64,000 nt of DNA from Lingula anatina (GCF_001039355.2 NW_019773836.1:592200-656199); one strand, 5' to 3'. Shown: positions 1 through 11,589, counted from the stretch's first letter. Numbers and translations are program-made. The notes: generated from the letters alone by a model not told the origin.

Positions 1-135
1 TCAAATGTTACTTACTCTTAATAATGATAATAATGATTTCTTAAAAAACGCAATGCACTACCGTCTCAGTGCTGTTCACAAATAAAAAAATCAGAATTAC
101 AAAGTAATTGTATAAATAAGAAAAGCTAAGGTGAG

Positions 136-584
136 TTAAACAACTGAAATGATTAATGCTGGTTGTAATAGTAATAGTCTTATCAATAAAACCTTTTCTG
201 ATAAAATGAGAAAATATATAATTTCAAGTATTGTATTGTAGTTGAAGTACTGTGAAAATAAGAATGTTTTCAATTCTTTTTTAAAAACCTCAACACTGTC
301 AATAGTCCGAATGTATGAGGGTAGTTCATTCCATAAAATGGGTGCTGCAATTGAAAATGCCCTGTGGCCCTAGGTTTTAGTTGTTTTTCCATTGATTTGC
401 CTCAGATAGTCTGCAGTAAGAATGTAACTGGATGTAATTGAAGGCCAGAGTTTAGCTCATCCAATGCAAACAATAAAATGTCTGGTCTTTCAATAACGTT
501 ATACACAACATGGTTTATTCGGTTTCTTGGCTTTTTTGACAAAAAAAAACGACAATAAAAAAGGAATGCACCACTCGGATCCAC
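136..584 (-). mobile_element. LINE reverse transcriptase C-terminal fragment
   Basis: Read on the minus strand, about 363 down to 136 is open and ends in TAA at 136-138. It reads like the extreme C-terminus of a non-LTR retrotransposon reverse transcriptase: an AFSIAAPILWNELP block, then a basic, hydrophobic FKKELKTFLF stretch, as in the tail of CR1/L2/Jockey-type ORF2 proteins. The sequence up to about 584 may be more of the same element out of frame. No complete ORF is present, so this is a dead 5'-truncated copy. The clade is uncertain; the match to RT tails is from memory of the family, not a search. Confidence 0.6.
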
Positions 585-929
585 TTTAATAAGATTTCCG
601 GCATTCTTAATTTCTCTTTAGTTCTTTGGTTTTAGTAACAAGTAAGAGATACATTCTACGGAAAAACAGAAAGGGGCCGCTATTATTCACGCTTGACACT
701 ACGGCACATGATGGTTTTGAACGACACAGCAGTGGATATCGTTATCTTCAGACCATGCTTAAGAATCAGTTACAGTAGAGCAGTAAGCTTTAATTGTAAT
801 AAAATCAGTACATATACTAGTACAGTGGGTTGTCTACTGGGGAAGGGTAATTTTCAATTATCTATGGTGTTTCACCATCTAAAACACAGTCTGGGCCTCC
901 AGCATTGATCCGGTAGCATCTCTTATATA

Positions 930-2584
930 CAGACTTGACATTTAATATGGAATATTTTTTCCAAATCAAAATTCATCAGTTTTTTTCCTATTTTGCTTAC
1001 TAATAAATGAAAATAAGGATTAAAATCGTGTTTTAATAACTTTTGATAATCTATTCGATGTAAATGTGACATCAGTTCATTAACTGAATTCGCCAGTGAA
1101 GCATACAAAATACATTGCCTATTTTAAGTCATACGAAAACCATTGAAAGCGATATTTTGGATCCCCATATTTTCCTAATTATTGTCTTTAAAAGAGTTAC
1201 ACGTCCCACAAGGGCCCCCCATGTCAGTGTCTAGTCACAGCAACAGTCGCTGTTACGCTTGACCTCATCTTGCTGCTACCAGAGGTTTTCAAACCGCAAG
1301 GTATTCCTTATGATAGGTTTTTAGAGTTTAATCTGACATAAAATTCCAGGCAACGGTTAAAACTTGTCCAATTTGTCTCAGTTTTGTTGTAGGACATACA
1401 GGCCGTTGATACGGCGAGTAATGACCTACCGACAAATTGTCTATGTGGTTCAATTAGGGCGATTTTGATGACCAAGGTAGCTACTCATTCCCCTGGTTCT
1501 GTAAGTTTTTTGCTATTAAAGTGCTCTGTGTGAACCGGCAATCTCATCGTGCAACCTAAAATTGTTCCTAAGGTGCCCCCTATCAAATGATAGTCAAGTG
1601 GTTCCCAGATTATTCCTTTATTTGATCTGGTTCAGGTTTTCATCGATGACTACCATTGTTGTTTTGGCACCAATGTGGTATCCGCTCCAAATACTGACAC
1701 TGTCAATGACCCTGGTCACTTAAGAAGTGACACACGTTTCGTCGTAGGCCTCTTCGGGATGTCTGTAAACTCTGTTTTGACCAGTTTAACGGTACAGGTG
1801 AAGTTTGACTCCAATAAAGAAAGCCACGCGGTTTCAGTGTTCTACCCAGAAACGGACATGGTCCCCAATTCATTAGAGGAACATACTACGCTGCTTTGCT
1901 GTTTACAGTGGCTTTCTCAGAGATCATCTGGTATCTTAACCTGCTGAAACCAATTTGGTGCTCGCTAAGAGCCTTGAAAAACGCGTTTTGGTGACAATTT
2001 GTCCCTTATTCAAAACGGACTGGGTTGTTTTGGTTTAATTGCAGCAGCATATCCTGAAGGACAGTGAGTCCTGTACCCTGGTGGTAAGACGTCAATGCAT
2101 TGGGCGTGGTCTCTGTGTAGGTACATCAGTCTGGGCATTACTCTATAAAACAGTATAGACCATTCCCTTTGCCACAATAATCTGTCTGGCAATGTCTGTG
2201 CTTTTCGCGCCATTCTGGCACAGCTTAACAATTTTATAAAACACTGCTTAACTCATTTTGCGCACTGCAAAACCGACCGCTTGCATACAAAATTTCGAAT
2301 TCTTCTATGCAGTAGTTGCCGATATATGGATACTTTTTTGACAGAACCATGCTTCGCCAAAGCCAAGCTTTGACCAGCCCAAAGGAGCACTGCCCAATTA
2401 AATCACTGCATATTACACAAGGCAACAGAGCAACAGACTTGGTATTCAGTTAATTGGCAGCGACACACCTGACTTCACACTTCTCCAGTCAGATGTTTAT
2501 ATGAGATCTGAATTTGTTGAAAAACGCATTTTTACCTAGGTATACCTTTAAAACTGAAATATTCTATATTAAATGTCAAGTCTG
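930..2584. mobile_element. TA-flanked inverted-repeat DNA transposon, about 1.66 kb
   Basis: The left end starts CAGACTTGACATTTAATATG and the right end is its inverse (ATATTAAATGTCAAGTCTG ending at 2584). Both ends are flanked by TA (928-929 and 2585-2586), as expected for a TA-targeting cut-and-paste element such as the Tc1/mariner group. No intact transposase ORF is visible; short minus-strand ORFs at 2010-2231 and 2234-2425 are not recognisable. A 376-bp deletion derivative with the same ends sits at 54315-54690 in the opposite orientation. Superfamily assignment rests only on the TA duplication and the ends. Confidence 0.7.
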
Positions 2585-2599
2585 TATTTTGTCTTAAAT

Positions 2600-3660
2600 C
2601 AGCTTTATGTGAACAGGTCCATAACAAAAAGGACATATCAATTTTTTGAGATCACGTCTCCAATAACAATAAGCTTTCCCCTGTCAGGAGCAAGTATCAC
2701 GATACAACTTTTAAAAGGTTAAAAATCGTCTCTTTAAATTAAGACTGTAATTTTTTGTCCACTTCATTTTATAGCAAAGCCGACATAATTCGCGAAAATA
2801 AAGTAGGAACCCATCTAAAACATTGTCAGTGTCCTTTGTCTTATCGAAACAGCACAATATTTCACTAAAGTGGGTAGTACTATAGCAGATACATCAATGG
2901 CTAAACTCAGGCAAACAGAAATTTTATGAAGACCAATTTCTGATTTGAAAATTCAAATAAGCTTTCCCCAAACTGAAAAAGTAACATTAGTTGACATAAT
3001 TTGACGGCCTTCATTATTATGACTATTATGACTTCCTCTGCTGTCATTTTTATATTTGTGCATCTTTTATATCTAAATAAGTATAAAGAAGGTGTGGTGC
3101 CTCTTTATATGAGTGATAGACCTTGGAGGTCGACTTATATATTGCTTAGCGCTATATGGATCGTTTATGATATACCTTGTTGTTCAGCTGATAGTTTGTC
3201 ATTCAATGCATTATTATTTCAAAGCTTTGGAGTAGCTGGTTAGTTTTAACAGTGCACTCGTCGGCAAAAGTAATAATTACTAATTGAATGTTGATATCTG
3301 CATGTATACAGATAGTGGCGTTTAACGTGCGCAGTATAAACAACATAAGATTTAAATTTTCTTGCTTTCGACTTTTAAGGGAGGGGGGGCTAAGTACCCC
3401 AACAATGCAGGAAATGTTTTTGCGATCCTTCTCATTTTACGGGTTTATTATTTGGAGAGTTACAGACTTTTTTCTGTCGTTGACGTAGATTTTTTATCAT
3501 CTTGGTTAGAAATGACATATGAAGTCGCTTTTGTTCTTTACCTTTTGAAAAGCTGCGTCACTTAATGGGTCTATGGAGGTGATCTCCTAGTTGTCTATGC
3601 ATTAGTCTAAGCCGACAAATCTTCAAGTCATTAAATTATTTCAAAGGACAGAAAGGCACA
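2600..3660. other. Spacer with decayed family intron sequence
   Basis: No convincing gene. From about 3360 to 3660 the sequence matches the intron-1 block found upstream of V exons in L4 (for example near 21800, 27050, 31700 and 39550), so this is a relic of another receptor unit whose V exon is gone. An 80-codon hydrophobic plus-strand ORF at 3001-3243 has no recognisable features. Confidence 0.5.
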
Positions 3661-3671
3661 TTTAGTTCCTA

Positions 3672-3722
3672 CCATCAGATGAATATAGAGTTACAAAAAG
3701 CAACACAAATATACACTACGTC
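3672..3722 (-). pseudogene. Decayed signal-peptide exon
   Basis: On the minus strand the segment keeps the family splice donor (GATG then GTAGGAAC) and the hydrophobic codon pattern of the receptor signal exon. It lacks an ATG at the start position and has an in-frame TGA just before the donor. It marks the former 5' end of another tandem unit downstream of L1. Confidence 0.5.
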
Positions 3723-4190
3723 CGTCCAGGTACTTCCTGGGTTTTTTATTGGGAGATAAAAATAACATATCCGTTGCTGCCTGATAATCAACAAAGTTGA
3801 ACCTAATACAATTAACCTGTGGTATACATAACGTTATGCTAGAAAAATTACAACATCGGTTAATTTCTGTACTTAAGTCTGATCAATGCTATTCTGTTTT
3901 CCGAAATATGATAAGAAAAGGCAAATAATATTGAAACACAATAAATAAAAAACATAGTATTCATAATTTCATAAGGCGTTTTTTCAGAAAGTCAATACAA
4001 CCCTGGCTGTGGAGTACACGTTTAATATAGATAATTATTCTTTCTATTACAACGGGGATGAAATATCATTTTCAGTTTCTTAATTTTCTCTGTTACCTGG
4101 GCGCATATCAGATAAACCCCAGCGGTTAATAGGGGCTGTGCATGAGTTCTACAAAGAGGTGCGTCTGATTTTCTTTCAGAAACCCCTTGT

Positions 4191-4291
4191 AGGTGTAACT
4201 ACACACAAGGTTTAATGGTTGTGGGGTACCTCCCTCAGGGTTCATGACGTAACCACTTGGAAGGCAAGCCAGCTAATGTTACTTCTTACCC
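4191..4291 (-). pseudogene. L1: truncated, frameshifted V-like exon remnant
   Basis: The first third of a V-like exon is recognisable on the minus strand (EVTLAGLPS, then after a 1-nt insertion NPEGGTPQPLNLVCSYT). Homology stops after the first conserved cysteine strand. The acceptor AG is lost (TTGGGGTAAG instead of AGGGTTAG). The nearest relative is the V exon of L2, which shares the NPEGG-PQPL variant. It lies downstream of the intact L1 signal exon, so that locus cannot make a normal receptor with this exon. Confidence 0.7.
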
Positions 4292-4850
4292 CAAACAAGG
4301 GTAACAGGAAAAGGAAAGAATCGAGATATAAATGCATTCTTGGGCAGTGTGTAGCCTGTGACGATTGACAAAAATCACGGTGTATCATTCCCAACTGTGC
4401 CTAGAGTCTTCATTTTGTTCATAAAATGCGTTTTCTTTGCGTTTGTGTTCTTGTTTGAACGGAGGCAGGTATTGATCTGATATCACTATAGTTTAGAAAC
4501 TTGATCAATATCAGACCAGTAAAATGAGGTCATGTCTGTTTATGTTATTTTCTGCAATGAACTCCATCTTAACTCAATCGATTTATACCAATAAGTAATT
4601 ATGGGACCCCTCCCTGCCAAAATGCAGCTTTTTTTAATTCATAACTCTTACAGGGTAATTAGAAAACGAGTCATTAAGTTCAATTTTTGTTTCGATGAAG
4701 AATGTACCATTCTGTTGATACATCAAGTCGTGGGATTTGAGTAGGACGCATCCCCCGGTATCTATTGTCTCGGCCTAGGACAAGCTGAACTATTTTAGTA
4801 TGGCTAACATACTTTGAAGCACCGTAAAGAGCATCACTTTTACTTCCTAC

Positions 4851-4905
4851 CTTTAGTTGAATATGGAGCTGCACAGAGCAGCACATAAAGACACCACTCC
4901 TTCAT
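4851..4905 (-). CDS. L1: signal-peptide exon (first coding exon)
   Basis: The minus strand reads ATG then MKEWCLYVLLCAAPYSTK and ends in G before a consensus donor GTAGGAAG, phase 1. This is a short hydrophobic secretory leader, the same length (55 nt) as the L2, L3 and L4 first exons. The upstream block (4941-4985) also matches L2. The next exon is the broken V at 4191-4291 and no C2, stalk or tail exon of this locus is seen down to position 1, so L1 is probably a pseudogene or continues outside the window. Confidence 0.65.
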
Positions 4906-4940
4906 GATCCCTCTTTGTGTTACCTTTCGTTGTTCATACA

Positions 4941-4985
4941 TCAATAAGCTGCAGTCACTTTTCTATTGAGAGTTTAAAATAATGT
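4941..4985 (-). promoter_or_regulatory. Conserved block upstream of L1 start
   Basis: The block contains TCAATAAGCTGCAGTCAC followed by an AT-rich run. The same block, slightly changed, lies upstream of the L2 start (11361-11402) and upstream of the dead L5 leader (about 61160-61215). Its conservation just 5' of the leader exons fits a proximal promoter or 5' UTR. No start site can be proved. Confidence 0.35.
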
Positions 4986-7004
4986 CCCCACTGCTACCCT
5001 ATACGCAAAATGGCACCACAGTGCAACTAACACAATTAACTGTCGGTACAGAAAGTGATGCTGTATAAATTACAGCATCATGGGATTTCTTAGTTGTGAA
5101 GGGTTGATCATTGCTGCGCTATTTTACGAAATATGTTAAGAAAGTGCAAATATTATTAACACATCGCAAAAAAAAAAATACCCAGAATATTCACAATTTC
5201 TTGGCATGGTGCATTCATAAAACTAAGTCCAACACTGTATGCTAAGCGTAAAAAACTTTTGTGTATTTACAGTGCGTTTTAGCACAACTGCATTTAAAGT
5301 CAATTCTGTTAAAATGCAACCTTTGTAAAACACTAATTTTTATATTTTCGCAAGGTACTAAAAACTAATGATAGAAGTAGCAGAGCCCGTGAATGAAAAG
5401 CACTTCCGGTCGCACAGCAGTCGCCAAAGGACGCCCAAACAACGGTCATCGGTCTAGCATAATATCGTAGAAAGATCGTAGAATGGTCGCCACTGATCGC
5501 TGATGAAGGTACAGAAATCACAACCTGGTTGCTCAATGGATGCTCAAATATCGCAATGGACGTTGTAGGCTGCACAGTGGACTCACATGGGAGGCATGAA
5601 AGTCATTCAGGTCGCTGGCAATTGGACATGAAATCCAGCCTTGGTCGTTGAAAACACACAAAAGTGTAACAGACACATTTACACGGACACGGTTTTCTTA
5701 CATTGGCGACCACTGAGCGTCCTGCAGGCTACATCTTTGGTCGTAGAGAGTCGCAGAAAGCATGCATTCACTGATGGGGGCCTTGGTGATACACTGTATT
5801 TTGTTGTGCTATTTCTACACTGTAAAGCATATATCGATTTTATCAAGGGACATTTTATGTCATTTTGAGTCTGGAGTTCATTGTCGCACATAGTGACTGC
5901 CAAATGATTGCATGGACGTGGATGTTATCAAAAGGGTTTTATTTAACAACAAATACGCACATAAAAACTTGTGACGCACAAATTGTAATGAAGAAAATCA
6001 GTGTTGTGTACAATAAATGGGATTAATAAAAATATAATTTATTCAAATGTTAAAATTAAATCACAGAACACCTTTATAATACATGTATGTCTATACGTAA
6101 AATAAAATTACCCATGTTACATCCAGATAAAAACATCTGTTAACATATAAACGAACTGTTTCTTGGCATCCATGAAAACAAAGCAATCTAGCTTTTAGGT
6201 GAAAAATGCTTATATGTATTAATTTATCACATTCACCGTTCGACATGTTTATTCCTCACTGCAATACTTACTTACAATTGATTAAGCTAGCGACAATTCC
6301 TATAAAACCCAAAAGTTTAGGCAACAGGTCGAAGACGCTAAAAGCAATAAATGATGCTTTATATGTCTAGGAATCAATTCCTCATTTAAGCAAAGTAATA
6401 ATCAACACATTGTCACAGTGAAAACAAATTCCTTGAAGCGTCCTAAGTAATGTGAAAATGCAACACATTCTTGGAATGTAACAAAACTATTACAGCCAAT
6501 ACCAACAAGTTTTCAACAATTAATTGATTTTATTAATGCCTAAAATCACAGATGTTCTCCTCTAACAGTTTAGTCGTAGCTTGCGACACCAAACTAGCAT
6601 GTTATCATAATTCAATACTGTACAGTGTGAAAAAACTTAAAATCGGAATCATTTACTATAAAATGTTTTGGCTGCGTCATATACTTGTATGCAAGAAGCA
6701 TAACACTTTGATGATTGTATGACATATGCATGTAAATTTACATCGTCAAGTCATTTTGTTATACATTGAACATTGTGGATGTTTTTAATTACGAACCAAG
6801 TACATGTTAAGAGACTATAACGAAAAATCTTCAACTATTGTACTGCCACAAAATGTGGAGTTCAAGATCGTTAAATCTGCAATTTTCATGATAATTTCCT
6901 ATTATTTAAGGGCTTAATATTTTTACCCTTAGGTATATTATACAATACAATCACTCATCTGGGCCACCGTTGAATTGACTAGTCTTGAGATCATCCTTGG
7001 AAAG
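4986..7004. other. Intergenic and 3' region of L2
   Basis: About 2 kb without a recognisable gene. 5300-5900 holds repetitive sequence with several GGTCGCxA motifs and no credible ORF. 6000-7004 lies immediately downstream of the L2 stop on the minus strand and should contain its 3' UTR; several TTTATT strings (AATAAA on the minus strand) occur, but none can be singled out as the poly(A) signal. Confidence 0.4.
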
Positions 7005-7402
7005 TTAAATGTAATTGTAGTCACCAATACCATTTGTGGCGGTAGACGGCAACAGGTTCTCTCCAAGTTCCATATATTGCCCATCTGAATAATTATCCCG
7101 CCGAAGTTCTTCGTAACTATTCGCCAATGCAGTATCGTCATAGTCAACATGAACCCCATCAAAACCAGAGGAATGATCTGTCGCGTGGTTCATAGATACT
7201 TGGATACTGAATGGACTGTTAACGTTGTTTGAGTGTTCTGTTACATTGTTTGTAATAACACTGACATGTTGCTGTTCAGAAGCTTGTGATTTGAGTCTCC
7301 TGGACAATGACCGAATGCGGAATACAAGGTATGCAATTATGCAAAAAAGGCACATTGCTAACAACGATATCACAATGATTGATACTGTTCTTCCATCAAT
7401 GC
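7005..7402 (-). CDS. L2 exon 6: transmembrane and cytoplasmic tail
   Basis: Acceptor TATTACAG then GC completing a Gly codon. It encodes about 22 hydrophobic residues (SIIVISLLAMCLFCIIAYLVF), then basic residues and a polar tail of about 100 residues. Tyrosines: YDDT, YEEL, YSDG, YMEL, and the terminal YNYI. The YEEL-x9-YMEL pair is ITAM-like; neither has the Ile/Val/Leu/Ser at -2 that a strict ITIM requires. Ends with TAA at 7005-7007. Confidence 0.85.
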
Positions 7403-10400
7403 CTGTAATACAAAAAATATAATTTAAATGGGTTGCCAAGTATAATCCTTTCTGATTTTTGTTAACTGAAACATAATATACCCAGTGGTACGACCACACT
7501 AAAATATTCACCCGGAATGTCTAATGATCTACAACGTTCACATTTAATTTATAAGGATGGCACAGAAGCATAGTTAGTCGGATGAGAGTGTCCCAGTACC
7601 AAGAAAAGAGGGTGATGAATACAGATTATCGAGTAGATTATCGAGTAACATAATATACACATTGGTAGCACCACTGTAAAATATCAACCCGGAATGTCTT
7701 ATGATGTGCCACGTTCACGTTTATGATACCGAAGCATGGTTAACCGTATGAGAGTGTCCCAGTACAAAGAAGATTATCAAGTAGAAGTTCACGGTCGGTT
7801 ACCAAAGCCCCCACCCCGCCCACCCCTTCAACCAACAGGTACTGAGTACTGTACACCTCAGTTTGTGTTCCGCAGTGCTCTTGGTTTAATTACATGTTGT
7901 TGTAGTTGGAGACACTGCAAATGTGATATAAGAGAAATACAAAACAGACTATAAATGAATAAATTAATATGTAACCAAGTATATTCCCTGAAAAATAATT
8001 AGCGTCACCTAAACTGACTAAGATTGTTTGCATTACAGCTGGAAAGGTTGTGGTGGAATGTAAACCTGTATGATCTTCCAATTGGCTATGCCAGATGACT
8101 TAAACTAACGAGTACTTTATGGTTGGCTTGAAAAGTTTTTATCATATTTTGAAGCAAACGAAAACAATTTACTCCGAACTGCACCTACCTCCTGTAGATT
8201 TTGCAGGTTTGTTAGCTGAGAGAGCTGAAAAAACATAAAGAGGCACTTATTATTCAATCGACTACTTGCCGAGAGAAAACTAATTATAATCCTTGCATCA
8301 TTGGGGGCTTGTCGATCCCCTTGCAAAGGAAAATAATGCAGAAATGTGGAGCAATAAAATAAAACACGAACGAGTGAGTGTTGGAGTATATTTTTGGTAT
8401 TGGAACTCTCATAGATCAATGTGACTATATTATTTTAAATATTGCCAACTTTTAAGAGTTGCAAGGCTTTTTGGTTCACTTTTTGAAGGATATTTACATT
8501 TAAAACTTAATGTTTAAGGCACTCTATTCGGCGTTTACTCACCAGTTATTTAGAAAGCTATGTCATCTTGTATATTTCAAAAATAACAACCGACGTCAGG
8601 CACTTATATTTCAGGGGTTTTTATATAGTTCTTAACGTAAGAATAAGACTTTGGATTATTTCAAAACTGTACATTTTATTTTACTTTTAATTCTACGCCC
8701 CAAGTAGATAAACATTTAATAAATGTACGGATGTGCATTCCATGTAAATAGGTAAAACCGGATAAGGCATGAGAAATGAATGGGGGACTTAATACGCCCA
8801 TTCTTTTTTATCAGGAAAAATAGTTTTAAAATGAAGCAATTAAGAAAAATAAATGCATCATAAATTGTACCTACCTGCATCATTAGTTGATTTCATAGTA
8901 GTGGTAGTTGAAGGAGCTAAAAAAGATATTCAGTCACTTCTTAAGATACGTGATAATAATTGTACCTCATGTACATCCAAGAGCCAAGAAGAATGATTCA
9001 GATAAGCAGTAAAACGAGCACGCACAGGAATAGTGTTGAAAATGTTTTACAGAGTATGTTACAAACAAAGATATAAGCTCTTTGCGGTAAAGTTAAGGCT
9101 TTTCCAGTACCTTATTTTGGTCCGCAAGTGAAATGAAATGAACAAACTACCAATCCGAGTAAAATACACAAACCAAATATACATACCAGCACTTTCAGGC
9201 ACTATAACACTTGTCTTGGTTTGACTTGTCAGTGAATCGTGCAGTAGTTGGCAAATTACTTGAGCTGGATCTGCATGGTTTGCCATCACTTCTACTTCAC
9301 TTTCCACCAGAAAGGAATCTCCCTGGGGTGTCACCGTGTTCGCTGTTGCATTTATCGCGACCTCCATCTGATCAGAACTTTGCATTTTAAACCATTTTAT
9401 CTCAGGTGCTGGTCTGCCGCCATCAGAGGAACAAGATACCCGGTAGGTGCCCGTAGCGACTTCAGGTCCTCGTGTAATCTGGGGTGGGTTTGGTCGATCT
9501 ACAAAGTAGTAAAATTTTAAATTACATATGAAATCAAATCTTTGCCACTTAACCAAACCAAATGAAATCATATGGTTTCAAAAACATAGATATAACAAAT
9601 GTTTTCGTCGAATACATTCAGAATATGATATTTAAGGAAGTAGGTTCTACTTTCTATTTATGCTACAGTATATATAACCCTTTGTTGTTTCCATCAATAA
9701 TCATTTGAATATTAATGTAATTGTTTGTGCAAAAATAATGCGCTACACATTATTACTTTATTTGGTGGACTTTTACGAACCGGAGTCACGGATAAACAGA
9801 GTAAGTTTACGACCAGAATATTTTAGAAGGTGCAGTTATAAAGTTTTTCTTTGGCTGACCAAGTGATTAAGTTTATCCTTTGTCATGTCGACTCTCTTTG
9901 AATCATATAAGAAACTAGTCGAAATTGTTAATATGCGTTATAGGGAACATACGTACGCTTGTTACATACATGTATGTAACTTAAACATAATACAACAGAC
10001 GGTGCACTTAAAACATTCAAGAAGTATGAGAGTCATGCCGACATTTCGTATGAGTCTTTAAGATGGCCCATTCATACAATTTACACCTGCATATGATTAC
10101 TGGTGAAATAGAAGTGATAACACCTAGTGGGAGGCGCAGGTAATCAAGGTCTAATGTACACCCTCTAAGGGTAAACTCTATATTAATATAATTTTAGGAT
10201 GTTGGTCCATTCCTACTTAAGTAGTAATGACTTCCTCTCTTTCTTCTAAATTATGATCAACTTTCAATACTTTCTCTCTATGGACAGAAATTAAACATGC
10301 TTATACTTCAGTGATTTACTTACAAAGTAAACTAAGGATTTGCTCGTCAGTTGTCACGACGGCTCTATTGTATTCAGTGCTAACACGACATCTATAGCTC

Positions 10401-11326
10401 CCCTCATCTGCCATGGTGACTCCACCGATTGTTAACGTGTATGATGGATCAGAGGCTGTGGCCGTCACATCAGCTCTAGTTTCATAGCTGTGGAGTTTCC
10501 TGGGAGCTCCGGTAGATACCCTTATTACTACTATTTGGTTTGTTATGTCAGTTCCATCTTTGTAGAATATAACATACTCCGCCGTCTCTCCGGGATCCAC
10601 TGTGTAACTGCACACAAGTTCTAATGGTTGTGGGTTGCCGCCCTCAGGATTCAGGACATACCCATTGACAGGCAAACCAGCTAATGTTACTTCTAACCCT
10701 AAAACAGGATACATCTTTCATTTAAATGACAAATGTAGCTTCTCCACCTATATTATCAAAAAAAGAATAGAGATATTTATGTTATCGTGGGAAGCATTCA
10801 AGCCTGTGGCGATTTGTTTGAATCTTTAAATGCTAGTTATGTGCATTTGTTTTCTTGTTTGAACGGAGACGGATATAAAACCGTTGTTATTTTACCGGGG
10901 TGGTTTAGGAACTTTATCAAGGTTTCACCAGTAAAATGAGGTCATGACTGTTAATCTTAATTTCTGCAATGACATCCATCTTTATTCAATCGACTGCTTA
11001 GCATTTATACCAGGAAGTAATGATGGAATCCGTCCCTGCCAAAATGAAGCTTTTTATTTACTTTATATCCCTTGCAGGGTAATAATGAAAAGAGTTATTA
11101 TGTTCTTTTTTTTTTCTTTTGATGAGGAAAATATCATTCTGTTGATAAATTGAGACGGGGGTTTGAGGAGGACGCATACCCCGGTATCTATGACCAAGGA
11201 TAAGCTGAAATAATTTTTAGATGACTCACATACTTTGAAGCAGCGTACATTGCAACACGTTTACTTCCTACCTTTAGTTGTATATGGAGCTACACAGATC
11301 AGCACATAAAGACACCACGTCTTCAT
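7005..11326 (-). CDS. L2: complete V-C2 Ig receptor with ITAM-like tail
   Basis: Six minus-strand exons: 11326-11272, 10698-10324, 9498-9187, 8916-8875, 8224-8189 and 7402-7005. All junctions are GT-AG and phase 1. They sum to 1218 nt, giving 405 residues plus stop. Order: signal peptide (1-18), V-like Ig (about 19-143), C2-like Ig (144-247), Thr/Ser-rich stalk (248-273), transmembrane segment (about 279-301), then a cytoplasmic tail starting with a basic RIRSLSRRLK stop-transfer. The tail has Y370EEL and Y383MEL with nine residues between, matching the ITAM pattern YxxL-x(6-12)-YxxL, and ends YNYI. By analogy with nectin-, JAM- or paired-type receptors it should be a type I surface protein that binds a ligand and recruits SH2 kinases when phosphorylated; ligand and pathway are unknown. 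This is the only locus in the window with every part intact. Confidence 0.85.
8189..8224 (-). CDS. L2 exon 5: short stalk exon
   Basis: 36 nt, phase 1 to phase 1, acceptor TTTTTTCAG and donor GTAGGTGC. It encodes a polar spacer (LSANKPAKSTG) between the C2 domain and the membrane. It corresponds to the stalk exons of L5 at 52766 and 55081, which are one or two codons longer. Confidence 0.7.
8875..8916 (-). CDS. L2 exon 4: Thr-rich stalk exon
   Basis: 42 nt, phase 1 on both sides, acceptor TTTTTTAG and donor GTAGGTAC. It encodes APSTTTTMKSTNDAG, a likely O-glycosylated spacer. The exon is too short to be found by ORF length; it was recognised by repeat comparison with the other units. Confidence 0.75.
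9187..9498 (-). CDS. L2 exon 3: C2-like Ig domain
   Basis: 312 nt, phase 1-1, acceptor TTTGTAG, donor GTATGTAT. It begins YRPNPPQITRGPEVATG and has the two core cysteines (RVSCSSDGG and VICQLLHD) and the strand-C tryptophan (PEIKWFK). The CSSDGGRPAPEIKWF pattern resembles the C2-set domains of nectin, CADM and CD80-type proteins. An NAT sequon follows strand C'. Confidence 0.85.
10324..10698 (-). CDS. L2 exon 2: V-like Ig domain
   Basis: 375 nt, phase 1-1, acceptor CTGTTTTAG, donor GTAAGTAA. Conserved V-set features are LVCSYTVDPGE for strand B and MADEGSYRCRVST for strands E-F, giving the core disulphide and the D-x-G-x-Y-x-C motif. The usual strand-C tryptophan is absent: the position reads VIFYKDG. 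Compared with the L4 and L5 V exons it has a distinct variant start (NPEGGNPQPLEL). Confidence 0.85.
11272..11326 (-). CDS. L2 exon 1: signal peptide
   Basis: ATG at 11324-11326 opens MKTWCLYVLICVAPYTTK, then G before donor GTAGGAAG. It is a typical short leader with a hydrophobic core. The purine-rich GAAGAAG just before ATG is also present in L3. The start was chosen because the leader, length and donor are shared with L1, L3 and L4. Confidence 0.75.
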
Positions 11327-11360
11327 CTTCTTCCTTTGTGTTGTCTCTCGTCGAATGTAC

Positions 11361-11402
11361 CTTAATAAGCCGCAGTCACTGTTGTAATGAGAGGTAAAAA
11401 TA
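11361..11402 (-). promoter_or_regulatory. Conserved block upstream of L2 start
   Basis: CTTAATAAGCCGCAGTCAC plus an AT-rich run, at the same distance from the leader exon as in L1 (4941-4985). It probably belongs to the proximal promoter or 5' UTR. Homology to L1 is interrupted at about 11421 by an N and a GC-rich insert. Confidence 0.35.
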
Positions 11403-11422
11403 ACATCCTCCGCAGCACAACN

Positions 11423-11580
11423 AGTTGAGATTATAGGTGACCTAAATCCAAGAGATGGGTACGGGGGCCCTTACCGTCTAGGAGGAGAAGCGGTAACGGT
11501 AGCCGTCCGGCGGAGCCGGCAGAGCCGGCGGAACGATCCGGACGGGACTAAAACCATGTGTACCGCCAGCGCTAACGCTG
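11423..11580. other. GC-rich insert next to an assembly N
   Basis: Starting right after the N at 11422 there are about 160 bases far richer in G and C than the surroundings. They contain GCCGGC-type repeats, a self-complementary block near 11503-11548 (CCGTCCGGC and GATCCGGACGG) and a palindrome at 11560-11587 (arms GTACCGCCAGCG). In L1 the corresponding upstream region has only about 45 bases here, so this is an insertion or misassembled sequence. No coding potential was recognised. Confidence 0.55.
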
Positions 11581-11589
11581 GTGGTACAA

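Noticed and set aside
3001-3243. 80-codon hydrophobic plus-strand ORF
   Set aside because: Composition effect in AT-rich DNA; no start context, splice site or homolog seen.
9248-9520. Plus-strand ORF opposite the L2 C2 exon (and similar plus ORFs opposite other C2 exons)
   Set aside because: Antisense shadow of the conserved C2 exon; the same open frame recurs only because the exon sequence is conserved.
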